64,000 bases of DNA from Actinomycetota bacterium (GCA_016703525.1 JADJBW010000001.1:691145-755144); one strand, 5' to 3'; positions 26,097 through 35,552 are shown, counted from the first letter of the stretch. Numbers and translations are program-made. The notes: generated by a model not told the origin, from the letters alone.

Positions 26097-27827
26097 GTGG
26101 ATTTCCAGTATCTCTTCACCGTTCTGGCTCGCCGCTGGCGTGTGTTGGTCGCCCTCGGCGCCGTCGGGGTGATCCTCGGGGCGATGTTGTATGCGACCTA
26201 CCCGGAGACCTACGAAGCGCGTGCGGTGCTCGAGATCTTGCCTCCGCGCTCCGCGAGCGGCATCGGGTCGTGGAACGCCGACCCCGACCGCTACGTCATC
26301 GGCCAGGTCGCCGTGCTCGACAACATCTCGCTCGCAGCGAACGTCGCGTCGAAGGTGCACGGGCTGACAACGCAGGACGTCGTCACGTCGCGCACGATCG
26401 AGCAGGAACCGAAGTCCGACATCGTGTCGGTCGTCGTCAACCGCACCGACCCGAAGCAGGCGATGGAGATCGCCAACCAGTACGCCGCTCTGTACATCGA
26501 GGGCTTGCGCGAGGCCGCGAGTGAGCAGACCGACAAGGCAACGACGGCGTTCGACCAACAGCTCACCGACATCCAGACTTCGCTGCTCACGATCGAGACG
26601 AAGGCGCAGACGGCACGGGTCGCGGTCGACCAGGCGACGCTGCAGCTCGTGCAGGTCAACGGCGATCCGGCGCGGGCCCAGTCGGCGCAGCAGGCCGTGA
26701 ACACCGCAAGTTCCGAGCTCGCGTCCGCCGAGGCCGAGCGGCAGCAGAAGCTGGCCGAGTACAGCGCCATCCTGCAGAACAAGGGGCAGCTCGCGCTCAC
26801 GCTCGTGAGCAACGTGTCGTCGTCCACCGTGTCGAAGGCGCAGCTGCCGACCGCTCCCGCGGCCAACAGCGCGAAGCTGCTCGCCGCGGCGCTCGCCATC
26901 GGCCTGCCGGCGCTGGGCGCTGCCATGCTGGTGCTGCAGGCGGCCTTCTCCCAGCAGGTCGTGGTGGAGGGCGAGGTCGAGGAGGCGCTCGGCGCGGCGA
27001 TCGCGGCCGAGGTCCCGTCGTCGCTGTACGACCCGTCGCTCGACGATCTGCTCGACGGGGTCCCGGCGAGCGCCGTCGAGGCGATCGACCAGCTGTGCGT
27101 GCGCGCCGAGGCCAACGCGCCCGATCCCGAGGTGATCACCATCGTCGTCGCGGGCGCCAAGCGGGAGCTCGGCGGTAGCCGAGTCGCCGTCGCCATGGCG
27201 GCGCGGTTCGCCGCGAAGGGGGCGACGGTCACGCTCGTCGACGGCGACCAGGCCGCAGGCCGGCTCACGCGAGCGTTCGGCGCCACCGGGTTCGGCGGGA
27301 TTCCGGCGCTCCTCGCACGCAGCGCGACGATCGACGAGAAGGAGGCGGTGCGCGGGAGCGCCCGCCGCGCGGATTCGACTCGGCGTTCGCAGCGCGTGTT
27401 CGCACCCACGGCGCTCGGCGCGGACGTCACGATCCTCGGCCTGGGCGCCAAGGTCGGCCAGCCGGTGTTCCGGCGAGCCGACATCGCCGAGGTGCTCGAG
27501 GCGGCACGCCGCCAGGCGCACGTGGTGATCATCGACGCCGGTCCGGTGCTGGAGTCGGCCGTCGCGCTGCAGCTGGCCCGCTATGGCGACGCGGTGGTGA
27601 TCACCCTGCCGCGTGACGGTCAGGATCGCGGTGAGCTCGCCGTGATGGCCGGGCAGCTCAGCGAGGTGGCGTCGCGGCTGTTGCCGGTCACCTCCGCATC
27701 GGTCGACGAGATCGCACCGCTCGGCGACGCCGTCGAGGTCGAGATCGAGATCGCGGAGGCTGGCGAACCCGACCCGGCGCCGGATCGCGCGCAGCGCCGG
27801 GTCCGCACGCCGAGCCAGCGGGCGTGA
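26097..27827 (+). CDS. Wzz-type chain-length protein with degenerate BY-kinase domain
   Basis: Membrane protein of 576 residues. An N-terminal Wzz domain has helix 1 at about 15-33, a coiled-coil-rich periplasmic part (about 130-235) and helix 2 near 260-280. A C-terminal cytoplasmic domain resembles bacterial tyrosine kinases. Its Walker A position reads AKRELGGSRVA where active kinases have a G-x-G-K-S/T loop, so the Lys is replaced. Walker A' is weak (TLVDGD) and Walker B (VVIIDAGP) remains. The C-terminus lacks the usual Tyr cluster. It probably controls polymer length without phosphorylation. GTG 26097 follows GAAGGAA. The stop overlaps the next gene by 4 nt. Confidence 0.82.
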   Translation: MDFQYLFTVLARRWRVLVALGAVGVILGAMLYATYPETYEARAVLEILPPRSASGIGSWNADPDRYVIGQVAVLDNISLAANVASKVHGLTTQDVVTSRTIEQEPKSDIVSVVVNRTDPKQAMEIANQYAALYIEGLREAASEQTDKATTAFDQQLTDIQTSLLTIETKAQTARVAVDQATLQLVQVNGDPARAQSAQQAVNTASSELASAEAERQQKLAEYSAILQNKGQLALTLVSNVSSSTVSKAQLPTAPAANSAKLLAAALAIGLPALGAAMLVLQAAFSQQVVVEGEVEEALGAAIAAEVPSSLYDPSLDDLLDGVPASAVEAIDQLCVRAEANAPDPEVITIVVAGAKRELGGSRVAVAMAARFAAKGATVTLVDGDQAAGRLTRAFGATGFGGIPALLARSATIDEKEAVRGSARRADSTRRSQRVFAPTALGADVTILGLGAKVGQPVFRRADIAEVLEAARRQAHVVIIDAGPVLESAVALQLARYGDAVVITLPRDGQDRGELAVMAGQLSEVASRLLPVTSASVDEIAPLGDAVEVEIEIAEAGEPDPAPDRAQRRVRTPSQRA

Positions 27828-29071
27828 CCGACGTCGGGGCGCGGCGCGAGCAGGCGCCGCCCCACCTGGTTCGGCTCGCCCGGTTCGCGCTGTTCTTCGG
27901 GGTGATGGGCACCTTCGGCGGCCGCGTCGCCCCGATGGGCAAGCCCATCGCCGCGGTCGGGTTCTTGTGCGTGGCCGCCATGCTCTTGAGCCCGCGGTTC
28001 ATGGCCCACGTCAAGGTTCCGTTCGTGCTCTTCGCCTGGATCGGGATCACGGGCGCGACGGTGATGTGGAGCGTGCAGCCCGGCCAGACGGTCAGCCGCA
28101 TGGTGACCGTGATCGGCTATGTCGCCATCGGCGTGATCGCCGGGGCGACGCTGAGCCTCGACCGCATCCGGCGCATCATCGGGGCGGCGGGTCGGGTCAC
28201 CATCCTCATTTCGTTCGTCACGATCGCCGCGATCCCGTCGTGGGCGGTGAGCCCGGAGGCGCTCGGAGCGGACGGCTGGACGGGGATCGCGTTGCACAAG
28301 AACCAGTTCGGTTTCGTCGGCGTGCTCACGCTGGTGTGCGCGTGGTTCGATCGGAGATCGCGCTCCCGAATCCTGTGGCTGCTCGTCTCGCTGACCGCCA
28401 CCATCGGGTCGCTGTCGTCGACCTCGTTGGTGCTCGTGATCCTCTTCCTCATGTACCTGTCGGCGTTCGGGCTGCTCGGAGCGCAGGCGTCGCCGAGGCG
28501 GCGCAACGCACTCATGTTCTCGGGTTCGGTCTTCGCGGTGGTGGTGCTGTTCGTCGGGGCGAACAACGTGCCATTCCTCACCGGGCTGATCGGACGCGAC
28601 CCCACACTGACCGGCCGAACCGACATTTGGTCGACCGTGATCGAGACCGCGGCCAAGCAGCCGGTGGGCGGATACGGGTTCAACTCGGTGTGGCCGGACG
28701 GCGACCTGGAGCAGACGGGCGGCACCCCGATCTCGCGTGAGGTCAGCCGGAGGGCGGGATTCCCCGTGGTGAACGCACACAGCGGGTACCTCGACGTGTT
28801 CATCGGCGCAGGGCTCGTGGGGCTTGCGGTGGCCATCTGGATCCTGGCGACGATCGGGCGACGTTCGGCCCAATTGCCCACCTCCATGCGTCGTGACGCG
28901 CTGTGGGCCGGCGGGGTGCTGTTGGTGTTCGTGGTGGATTCGGTGTCTGAATCGAACTTCGCGCTCGGCTTCGTGATCATCCTGCACACGCTTGCGATGG
29001 CGCTGGTACAGCTACCGGTTCGGTCGCGGCTGCGGGTCCCCACGATGCCGAAGGCGGTCGTGCATGTCTGA
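27824..29071 (+). CDS. O-antigen ligase / Wzy-like polymerase
   Basis: Integral membrane protein of 415 residues with roughly ten or more hydrophobic segments. A large extracytoplasmic loop between about 260 and 320 contains LTGRTDIWSTVIETA and NAHSGYLDVFIGAGLVGL, the blocks conserved in the O-antigen ligase (Wzy/WaaL) family. It should polymerise or ligate undecaprenyl-linked repeat units outside the membrane. GTG 27824 overlaps the stop of the Wzz-like gene (GTGA), and its own end overlaps the flippase start by 8 nt. Confidence 0.85.
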   Translation: MTDVGARREQAPPHLVRLARFALFFGVMGTFGGRVAPMGKPIAAVGFLCVAAMLLSPRFMAHVKVPFVLFAWIGITGATVMWSVQPGQTVSRMVTVIGYVAIGVIAGATLSLDRIRRIIGAAGRVTILISFVTIAAIPSWAVSPEALGADGWTGIALHKNQFGFVGVLTLVCAWFDRRSRSRILWLLVSLTATIGSLSSTSLVLVILFLMYLSAFGLLGAQASPRRRNALMFSGSVFAVVVLFVGANNVPFLTGLIGRDPTLTGRTDIWSTVIETAAKQPVGGYGFNSVWPDGDLEQTGGTPISREVSRRAGFPVVNAHSGYLDVFIGAGLVGLAVAIWILATIGRRSAQLPTSMRRDALWAGGVLLVFVVDSVSESNFALGFVIILHTLAMALVQLPVRSRLRVPTMPKAVVHV

Positions 29072-30395
29072 ATCGGTCGACGCGCCGCAGGCCGGACGCT
29101 TGCGTCGGGCGCTCGGCGACTTCTCGGTGTCGGGAGCCTACGAGGCGATCGCGGTGGTCGGGTCGCTGGTGACCTTCACGCTGATCCAGCAGTCGACGAG
29201 CGTGGCGCAGTACGGCCAGCTCACGAGCGTCATCGGCATCACGGCGATGGTGGCGCTGAGTAGCTCGGGCTGGATCGTGCAATGGTTCCTCGAGTCGGTC
29301 CTGCGGCGTGGCCGCGAATTGCACGCGTCGTTCCGCTCTGCGCTCAGCTATTGCGGCGGTGCGCTCGTGTTCAACGTGGTGATCTCGACCCTGCTGGCGT
29401 GGCTGATGCTCGATGGCCTCCCGTGGTGGTGGGCGCCGACGGCGGCGACCGGCGACGCGATCGCCAGCGGGGTTGCGGGGGTGATCCCCTCGGCGCTGCA
29501 CCTGTCGACCAGCTTCGCGGCCTCGGCGCGGCTGCGGTACTGGCCGCTGCTCACCAAGCCGGTCGCCGCCGTGGCGCTGTGGGCGACCGGGTCGCTGACC
29601 GTGGGCAACTACATCGCGGCCACGACCATCACCCAGGTGGTGGTGACGGGCGGAATGCTGATCGCGGTTGGCCGCATGACCGGCCTGACAGCGCGGTTCG
29701 GTGCGATGCGATGGGCCGAGGTTCGCGAGGGGCTGCCGTACGCGTTCACCCACCTCGGGTTCTCGGTGCAAGAGGAGTTCGACAAGCCGCTGGTGAAGCG
29801 TCTGTACGAACCGCGGTCCACCCGTCCCGGCGACAGCGCGGATGTGCAGGTCGGCGTGTATGCGGCCGGCTACAAGGTGATGCAGATGGCGACCCTGCCG
29901 GTGAAGGCGCTCGTGGGAGCGACCCATCACCGCTTCCTCGAGACGGTGGAGCGGCCCGCTCGGTCGCACCTACAACGGGCGCTCCGGTTGACCGGCATCA
30001 CCATGGCGTATTCAGCGCTGGTCGTGCCGGCGCTGTTCCTGGTGGACGATCTGTTGGTGTGGGTCTTCGGCTCCGACTTCCGTCCGTCGTTGCGCGTCAT
30101 CCACGTGCTCGTCGGCATCGTCGTGCTGCGCGGGCTGGTGTGGTTTCCCTTCAACGCGCTGATGGGGCTGGGACTGCACCGGCTCCGCATGGGCATCCTC
30201 GCCACGTCGTCGATCGCCGGGGTCGTGACCAACCTGGTGTTGATCCCGAGGCACGGGTGGATCGGCGCGGCGATCGCGACGTACGTGTCGGAGGTGATCT
30301 TCGCGGGGGCGGCGTGGGGCCTGCTGCTGTGGGCCGTCCGGCAGGAGAAGAGGGGCCGAGTATTCTCCCCTGACGAATCATTGTCTCCGCAGTGA
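29064..30395 (+). CDS. Wzx-type polysaccharide flippase
   Basis: Integral membrane protein of 443 residues with about 12 predicted membrane segments, of the MOP/Wzx exporter type. It starts after a short basic tail (GRLRRALGDFSVSGAYEAI). It would flip the lipid-linked repeat unit across the membrane for polymerisation by the preceding Wzy-like protein. ATG 29064 lies within the last codons of the polymerase gene; 48 bases separate it from the following glycosyltransferase. Confidence 0.85.
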   Translation: MSESVDAPQAGRLRRALGDFSVSGAYEAIAVVGSLVTFTLIQQSTSVAQYGQLTSVIGITAMVALSSSGWIVQWFLESVLRRGRELHASFRSALSYCGGALVFNVVISTLLAWLMLDGLPWWWAPTAATGDAIASGVAGVIPSALHLSTSFAASARLRYWPLLTKPVAAVALWATGSLTVGNYIAATTITQVVVTGGMLIAVGRMTGLTARFGAMRWAEVREGLPYAFTHLGFSVQEEFDKPLVKRLYEPRSTRPGDSADVQVGVYAAGYKVMQMATLPVKALVGATHHRFLETVERPARSHLQRALRLTGITMAYSALVVPALFLVDDLLVWVFGSDFRPSLRVIHVLVGIVVLRGLVWFPFNALMGLGLHRLRMGILATSSIAGVVTNLVLIPRHGWIGAAIATYVSEVIFAGAAWGLLLWAVRQEKRGRVFSPDESLSPQ

Positions 30396-30443
30396 TTCCG
30401 GCGGCCATCGCTTTGCGTCCCGAGCCCTGGGAGGACCCACGCC

Positions 30444-31526
30444 GTGCCGATTCCGACCGTTCAAACGATCAGCTTCCGTGAGATCCGGCTGGGCCCGTGG
30501 GCGATCCACGGGTTCCGCACCACCGACATCTTCACCGAGGTGTTCGGGGGCGAGATGCGCCTCATGCGCCTCGCCACCTCGGTGCCGCCCCGCGCCGCCC
30601 TGCACTTCTCGAAGGGCCTGAAGGCGTCGCGACGCATCCCCGGTCGGGCCGCCGTCGACCCGCGGCGTGGACCGAAGCCCGACGTGTTGTTCGCCAACCC
30701 TCAGGACGTCGGCGACCTGAACCTGCTCGCGATGAGCCGCGACGACTGGATCGACTGCGGCACCCGGAAGATCCTGCTGATCAACGAGGCGTGGGAGAGC
30801 GACGTCGTGTCGTGGGGGCCCGCCCAACTCGAGGTGATCGACGCGTTCGACGTCGTCGCGTGCCAGTTCGAGCAGGCTTCCGCCGCGTTGCAACGACGGA
30901 TCGGCCGCACGGTGCTGCACTCGGCCATCGGTATCGACGTGCTCGACGCGCCGTGGTCGCCCGAGCCGCCGATCGGGGTGCTCAACCTCGGCCGTCGCGC
31001 CGAGGGCCAGCACGACGCGCTCATGGCGTGGGCCGACGACACGGGCGGCTGGTACCACTTCGACACGATGCGGGCGACCGAGGCGAACGATGTGTTCCTC
31101 CATCGCCGCAACACGGCGCGCCTGTTCGCCGAGAGCGCGGTGTCGGTGTGCAACTTCGCTCGGTTCAACGACGAGTCGCGCCGAGGGAACTACACCGAGA
31201 TCGGCACGCGCTACCCCGAGACGCTCGCGGCGGGCGCGGTCGCCGCGGGTGTGCACGCCAAGGGCGAGCTGTTCGACCGCGAGTACGGCGGGCTCGAAGG
31301 CATCGTGGACCTGCCGCTCGAGGGCGCCACGGTCGACGAGATCGAGGCGCTGGTGCAGCTCGGCCGGCGGCGCGACGTGCGCGCAGCCAACCGCCGACGG
31401 GCTCTGGAGCAACTCGACATCGCGCACCGCATCGCCGAACTGCTCGACACTGTCGGCATCGACCGGCCCGACGGGTTGCGCGACCGGCTCGGCGCGCTGC
31501 GCGATGCTGCGGCCGCTACAGCGTGA
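30444..31526 (+). CDS. CgeB-like glycosyltransferase family protein
   Basis: Protein of 360 residues with no signal or membrane segment. The middle (ILLINEAWESDVVSWGP, FDVVACQFEQASA, WSPEPPIGVLNLGRR) and the late block NYTEIGTRYPETLAAGAV resemble GT-B fold transferases of the CgeB/GT1-like group, in which the last block binds the nucleotide sugar. I am moderately sure of the fold and unsure of the substrate. GTG 30444 follows GGGAGGA (30429-30435). It closes the rightward arm of the exopolysaccharide locus; its last 11 bases overlap the convergent phzF-like gene. Confidence 0.6.
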   Translation: MPIPTVQTISFREIRLGPWAIHGFRTTDIFTEVFGGEMRLMRLATSVPPRAALHFSKGLKASRRIPGRAAVDPRRGPKPDVLFANPQDVGDLNLLAMSRDDWIDCGTRKILLINEAWESDVVSWGPAQLEVIDAFDVVACQFEQASAALQRRIGRTVLHSAIGIDVLDAPWSPEPPIGVLNLGRRAEGQHDALMAWADDTGGWYHFDTMRATEANDVFLHRRNTARLFAESAVSVCNFARFNDESRRGNYTEIGTRYPETLAAGAVAAGVHAKGELFDREYGGLEGIVDLPLEGATVDEIEALVQLGRRRDVRAANRRRALEQLDIAHRIAELLDTVGIDRPDGLRDRLGALRDAAAATA

Positions 31527-32397
31527 GGGTTCCCTCCACCACGATCTGACAGTCTCCGCCGACCCACACGGTGTCGCCGCGGCGAGCGATGCGCACCCGG
31601 CCGTCGCGCCCGAGCGCCGCCCCCTGGCGCGCGACGTAGGTCGACGGCGTCGGCCACGGCGTGGGCGGAGCGTCGGGGCCCGTGAGCCACTGGCCGAGTG
31701 ATGCGTTGAGGCTGCCGGTGACGGGATCCTCCCGGAGCTCGTCGCCAACGGGGAAGAAGGCGCGGACCTCGAGATCGGTCTGGCCGGGCCCTGCGCCGGT
31801 GCCCGGTTCGCCGTGCCACGCGGCCGCGCCGATCATCAGGCCGGCGGCGGTGGCGGGACGGAGGCGGGCAACGGTCGACGGTTCGTCGAGCAACGCGGCG
31901 ATCCACGCCGGACCGTTGTGTACCCACGACATGGCGACCACGTGGTGATCGGCGATGCCGAGCGACGCGACGACCGCTGAGCGGGTCGGGGCATCGGGCG
32001 GGCCGAAGCGAACAAGCGGCGGGGCCGCGAACGCAAGACCCGATCCGTCTTGTGCGATATCGATGAGCCCGACGCCGCACTCCTGCACGATGCCGCGCTC
32101 GCTTCGGGGCGTGCCTCCCGCGCGAAGCCAGGCCGCGGCGCTGCCGAGCGTTGGGTGCCCGGCGAACGGGAGCTCCTCGGCGGGTGTGAAGATGCGCACC
32201 CGGTAGTCGGCGGCCGGATCGGTGGGTGGGAACAGGAAGGTCGTCTCCGACAGGTTGGTCCAGGCAGCGACGGCGCGCATGACGTCGTCGGTCAGGCCGT
32301 CGCTGTCGACGACGACCGCGACGGGGTTGCCCAGGGTGGCGACCTCGGTGAACACGTCGACGGTGAGCAGGCGCCGCTCCGGCGTCGAGACGGTCAT
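31516..32397 (-). CDS. PhzF family isomerase/epimerase
   Basis: Cytoplasmic protein of 293 residues with the two-fold DapF-like PhzF architecture. It starts TVDVFTEVATLGNPVAVV and contains the catalytic-Glu segment NLSETTFLFPP and FAGHPTLGSAAAWL; the second half has GDELREDPVTGSLNASLGQWL. PhzF members isomerise small acids; outside phenazine clusters their substrates are mostly unknown, and no phenazine genes are near. ATG start at 32397. Confidence 0.88.
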   Translation of the reverse strand: MTVSTPERRLLTVDVFTEVATLGNPVAVVVDSDGLTDDVMRAVAAWTNLSETTFLFPPTDPAADYRVRIFTPAEELPFAGHPTLGSAAAWLRAGGTPRSERGIVQECGVGLIDIAQDGSGLAFAAPPLVRFGPPDAPTRSAVVASLGIADHHVVAMSWVHNGPAWIAALLDEPSTVARLRPATAAGLMIGAAAWHGEPGTGAGPGQTDLEVRAFFPVGDELREDPVTGSLNASLGQWLTGPDAPPTPWPTPSTYVARQGAALGRDGRVRIARRGDTVWVGGDCQIVVEGTLTL

Positions 32398-32404
32398 GCG
32401 CCGT

Positions 32405-32731
32405 TCACTCGTCGGCGCCGCTCGAGCTGAGAACCACGTCGAATTCGAGGATGGCCGAACCCATGGCGACGGGCGGGCGCGGTGCGCCGCTCGGCTCGGC
32501 GTGGCCGTGCCCGAATGCAGCCGAGTTGACCCACGCCGTGAAGTCCTCGGCCGAGCGCCAGTGCGTCACGACGAAGTAGCGGGTCTCGTCGGGGCCGGTG
32601 GGGCGGAGCAGCTCGAACCCCTCGAAACCCGGCTGGCGATCGACGGCGCCGAGTCGTTGGGCGAAGCGGCCTTCGAGCTCGGGCCCCATTCCTTCGGGCA
32701 CTTCGATGGCGTTGATGCGAACGACGGACAT
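32405..32731 (-). CDS. antibiotic biosynthesis monooxygenase (ABM) domain protein
   Basis: Small dimeric alpha/beta-barrel protein of 108 residues. VVRINAIEVPEG, PGFEGFELLRP and YFVVTHWRSAEDFTAWV match the ABM family, which includes heme-degrading HmoA/IsdG-like enzymes and quinone-forming monooxygenases. A residue pattern deciding between heme and quinone substrates is not clear. It lies 7 bases beyond the PhzF gene start, leftward, and is divergent from the TetR gene. Confidence 0.75.
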   Translation of the reverse strand: MSVVRINAIEVPEGMGPELEGRFAQRLGAVDRQPGFEGFELLRPTGPDETRYFVVTHWRSAEDFTAWVNSAAFGHGHAEPSGAPRPPVAMGSAILEFDVVLSSSGADE

Positions 32732-32780
32732 GCCCCGAACTCTACGGGCTGGGGATGCGCCCACGGCTAGCGTCTCGGCG

Positions 32781-33440
32781 ATGGCATCGGGCGATTCGCA
32801 GCGCGACTCCCTGCGTTCGCGCACTCGGATGGCGCCCACCGAACGATCTGCGCTCATCCTCGACGCGGCGACGCGGCTGTTTCGAGCGCGCGGGTTCGAC
32901 GCCGTGTCGATCGAGGATGTGGCCGCCGAGGCCGGCGTCACCCGCGGCCTGGTGCACCACTACTTCGGTTCGAAGCGCGAGCTGTACCTCGCCGTGGTCG
33001 AGGCCGAGGTCCGGCTCCCCGACGGGCTGCCGATCGTGCCGGTTGGGCTCGACGGTGAGCTGTCGGACGTGCTCGCCGTGTGCGTCGACGGCTGGCTGCG
33101 GCTGATCGAATCGAGCGGTGCGCTGTGGGTGTCCGACGCCGGCCCCGCCGGTACGAGCGATGTGGATGCCGTGCTCAGCGGGGCCCGGGACCGGCTGGTC
33201 GAGCGCATGGTTCGCGAGGTCCCGTTTCCTGCCGATCTCGACGAGGACCTGCTGCGCAGCGCCCTGCGGTCGTTCGCTGCCATGGCGCGCAGCGCTGCGG
33301 GCGAGTGGCTGGTGGCCCGCTCGGTCAGCCGCGAGCAGACCGCCGCGATGCTGCACGCGGTGCTCGTGGCGTTGGTGCAGCGGGCGGTGCCGGCTATGGA
33401 CGCGGCTCGCGGGGAAGGCCGAGCACGCGCTCGCCGATGA
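32781..33440 (+). CDS. TetR/AcrR family transcriptional regulator
   Basis: Repressor of 219 residues. The N-terminal DNA-binding domain has ILDAATRLFRARGFDAVSIE, VAAEAGVTRGLVHHYFGSK and a following ELYLAVV helix. The C-terminal ligand domain is typical in length. It is divergent from the ABM gene and convergent with the acyl-CoA dehydrogenase, overlapping that gene by 47 bases. Control of the lipid genes next door is plausible but not shown. ATG 32781 precedes the N-terminus by a normal distance; no strong ribosome site. Confidence 0.85.
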   Translation: MASGDSQRDSLRSRTRMAPTERSALILDAATRLFRARGFDAVSIEDVAAEAGVTRGLVHHYFGSKRELYLAVVEAEVRLPDGLPIVPVGLDGELSDVLAVCVDGWLRLIESSGALWVSDAGPAGTSDVDAVLSGARDRLVERMVREVPFPADLDEDLLRSALRSFAAMARSAAGEWLVARSVSREQTAAMLHAVLVALVQRAVPAMDAARGEGRARARR

Positions 33441-34608
33441 TGCTGCGGTTGATCTCGTCGGTGCCGCCTCCGAGCCGCGCGCCGGGCACGCCGCACACGA
33501 GCTTGGTCCACGCGAACGTGCCCCACTCGCCGGTGTCCGCGGTCAGCTTGGGCCCGAGCGCTCGCGCCGCGTAGTCGGCGATGTCGATGAGGTGCCTCGT
33601 GCCGGCGAGCTTGAGGACGCTCATCTCGGGTCCGGGTAGTCCTGCGGCCGCCATGTTCGCAACCGCTCGTCGCGTCGTGTAGCCGAGGACCTTGTGGTCG
33701 ATGTACAGGCGGGCGAGGTGGTCGCGGGCGATCGGATCGTTGTCGGCCCCGGTGACGCGAGCGAGCGCGATGAGCCGTTCGAACGGCCCGGGTCCGCGGG
33801 CGAGCCCCATGCCGCTGCCGATCGACGCGCGCTCGTTCATGAGCGTTGTGAGCGCGACCCCCCAGCCCGCTCCGATCTCGCCGAGGCGGTAGGTGTCGGG
33901 CACGCGGGCATCGGTGAAGAAGACCTCGTTGAAGCCCGCGCCACCCGTCATCTGGCGGAGCGGGCGCACCTCGATGCCGGGCACCGACATGTCGACGAGA
34001 AACGCGGTCATACCCTGGTGTTTCGCCCCGTCTGGGTCGCTGCGACAGATCACCTCGCCGAGGTGCGCGTGGTGCGCGTTCGAGGTCCACACCTTCTGGC
34101 CGTTGAGCACCCAGTCATCGCCGTCGCGCTCGGCTCGACACGACAGCGACGCCAGGTCGGAGCCGGCGCCCGGCTCGCTGAAGAGCTGGCAGGCGATCGT
34201 GTCGCCCCGGTACAGCGAGGGGAGGAACCGCTCTGCGATCTCGGGTCGGGCGTGCGCCGCGACCGTTGGTGCGACCATGCCGAGCCCGATGGTGAAGATC
34301 GACAGGTCGGGCAGTTCGTAGCGGGCTTCGAGGCCGCGGTAGGCGCGGGCGAACGCGGTCGGGAGCCCGGCGCCGCCCAGTTCTCTGGGCCCGTCGATCC
34401 ATCCGAATCCGGCGTCGAAACGAGTCGCCGCCCACTCCTGGGCCAGCCGCACGCCTGCGAGTTCGGTCGCCGGGTCGCCCTCTTCGACGATGCCCACGAA
34501 GTCGTCCCCCTCACCCCAGACGAAGTCGGCGGCCGTCTCGGGCCGACGCGCCCGGTGTGCGTCGAGGAACTCGGTCGCTGCGGCGACGAAGGTCGCGAGG
34601 TCGGTCAC
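33394..34608 (-). CDS. acyl-CoA dehydrogenase
   Basis: FAD-dependent acyl-CoA dehydrogenase of 404 residues. The flavin/substrate segment CQLFSEPGAGSDLASL, WVLNGQKVWTSNAHHAH and the C-terminal GGGTDEINRSIIGERVLGLP are family signatures. The substrate is unknown; the full-length, single-domain form resembles the actinobacterial FadE group used for unusual or branched acyl chains. GTG 34608 overlaps the stop of the MpaB-family gene by 4 nt, so the two are co-translated. Confidence 0.9.
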   Translation of the reverse strand: MTDLATFVAAATEFLDAHRARRPETAADFVWGEGDDFVGIVEEGDPATELAGVRLAQEWAATRFDAGFGWIDGPRELGGAGLPTAFARAYRGLEARYELPDLSIFTIGLGMVAPTVAAHARPEIAERFLPSLYRGDTIACQLFSEPGAGSDLASLSCRAERDGDDWVLNGQKVWTSNAHHAHLGEVICRSDPDGAKHQGMTAFLVDMSVPGIEVRPLRQMTGGAGFNEVFFTDARVPDTYRLGEIGAGWGVALTTLMNERASIGSGMGLARGPGPFERLIALARVTGADNDPIARDHLARLYIDHKVLGYTTRRAVANMAAAGLPGPEMSVLKLAGTRHLIDIADYAARALGPKLTADTGEWGTFAWTKLVCGVPGARLGGGTDEINRSIIGERVLGLPREPRP

Positions 34609-35498
34609 GACAGGCCCGCCGCCCGGAGTCGCTGTTGGGTGAGTTCGCCGCCGCGCTTCTGGAGCCACGGCACGCGCAATGCCCGCTTCCGGTTGACCGT
34701 CACGGTGGCGCCAGCGTGCCGGACCGGTGCCGGGGTGAGGCGCGACGACACCCGCATGGCCGTGATGAGCGCGTCGAAGCGCCGCTGGCGCGCCGCGTTC
34801 CACTCGAAGCCGAAGGGTTCCCTGAGGCTCGGCGGGAGCATGCCGACGGTGAACAACTCGGTCGGTACGCCCGCGGCGGGGCCGAGCCGGCCGGGCAGCG
34901 GCGGCACCATCGCCGCCGTGGCCACGGAGAGCGCCGAGCGGGTGACGTTGAGGTCGTCGCGGATCACCTGCTGGACGTAGGCCTGGAAGTCGTTCCAGGT
35001 GTCGGGGCACGCGCCGTGTGGAACGCCGCAGCCGTAGGCCACGAGCTTCGACTCCTGGTAGAAGCGCTCGGTCTCGGCGATCGAGAGGGGGCGACGGACC
35101 TTGGAGTAGACCGCCGCAGCCGTGTCGACCAGCGTCGCCCACACCCAGAGCTGGAGGCCGGTGTCGAGGGCGTGGTACCGCTCGCCGGTGTCGGTGGTGC
35201 CGGTCACCCGTCGGTGCATGTTGTGCAGCACGCGGGCCTGACGCGCCGACACCTCGGGCGTGCCGAAGCTGAGCTTCATCATGATGTCGAGCGTGCGGAA
35301 CAGGCGGCCCCACGGGTCGCGGGCGTAGCTCGAGTGTTGCTCCACGCCCGCGCCGACGCTGGGGTGTGCCACCTGCATCAGCAGGGCGCGGCCACCTCCG
35401 ACGAAGACGGTTGCGGGCTCGGCGTTCACCTCCCACGCGATCGAACGCTTCGACAGCGGTAGCTGTGTGGGGACGGGGGTGGAGAGGTCGCGGCCCAT
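34605..35498 (-). CDS. MpaB/DUF2236 family oxygenase
   Basis: Protein of 297 residues of the oxygenase-MpaB group (rubber oxygenase Lcp relatives, heme-binding in studied cases). Visible blocks: ALLMQVAHPSVGAGVEQHS, RDPWGRLFRTLDIMM, HRRVTGTTDTGERYHALD and the W-rich segment LQLWVWATLVDTA. The conserved His residues expected for heme ligation are present. ATG 35498 is used; a TTG 12 codons upstream is possible. Coupling to the acyl-CoA dehydrogenase suggests a shared lipid or isoprenoid substrate. Confidence 0.8.
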   Translation of the reverse strand: MGRDLSTPVPTQLPLSKRSIAWEVNAEPATVFVGGGRALLMQVAHPSVGAGVEQHSSYARDPWGRLFRTLDIMMKLSFGTPEVSARQARVLHNMHRRVTGTTDTGERYHALDTGLQLWVWATLVDTAAAVYSKVRRPLSIAETERFYQESKLVAYGCGVPHGACPDTWNDFQAYVQQVIRDDLNVTRSALSVATAAMVPPLPGRLGPAAGVPTELFTVGMLPPSLREPFGFEWNAARQRRFDALITAMRVSSRLTPAPVRHAGATVTVNRKRALRVPWLQKRGGELTQQRLRAAGLS

Positions 35499-35552
35499 GG
35501 GGACTATCAGAGCACGGTATTGACGCGTTGCCAATAGGGGTGTTCCCGTGCC

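Noticed and set aside
31516..32397. phzF-like gene as evidence of a phenazine cluster
   Set aside because: No other phenazine genes are nearby and stand-alone PhzF proteins are common.
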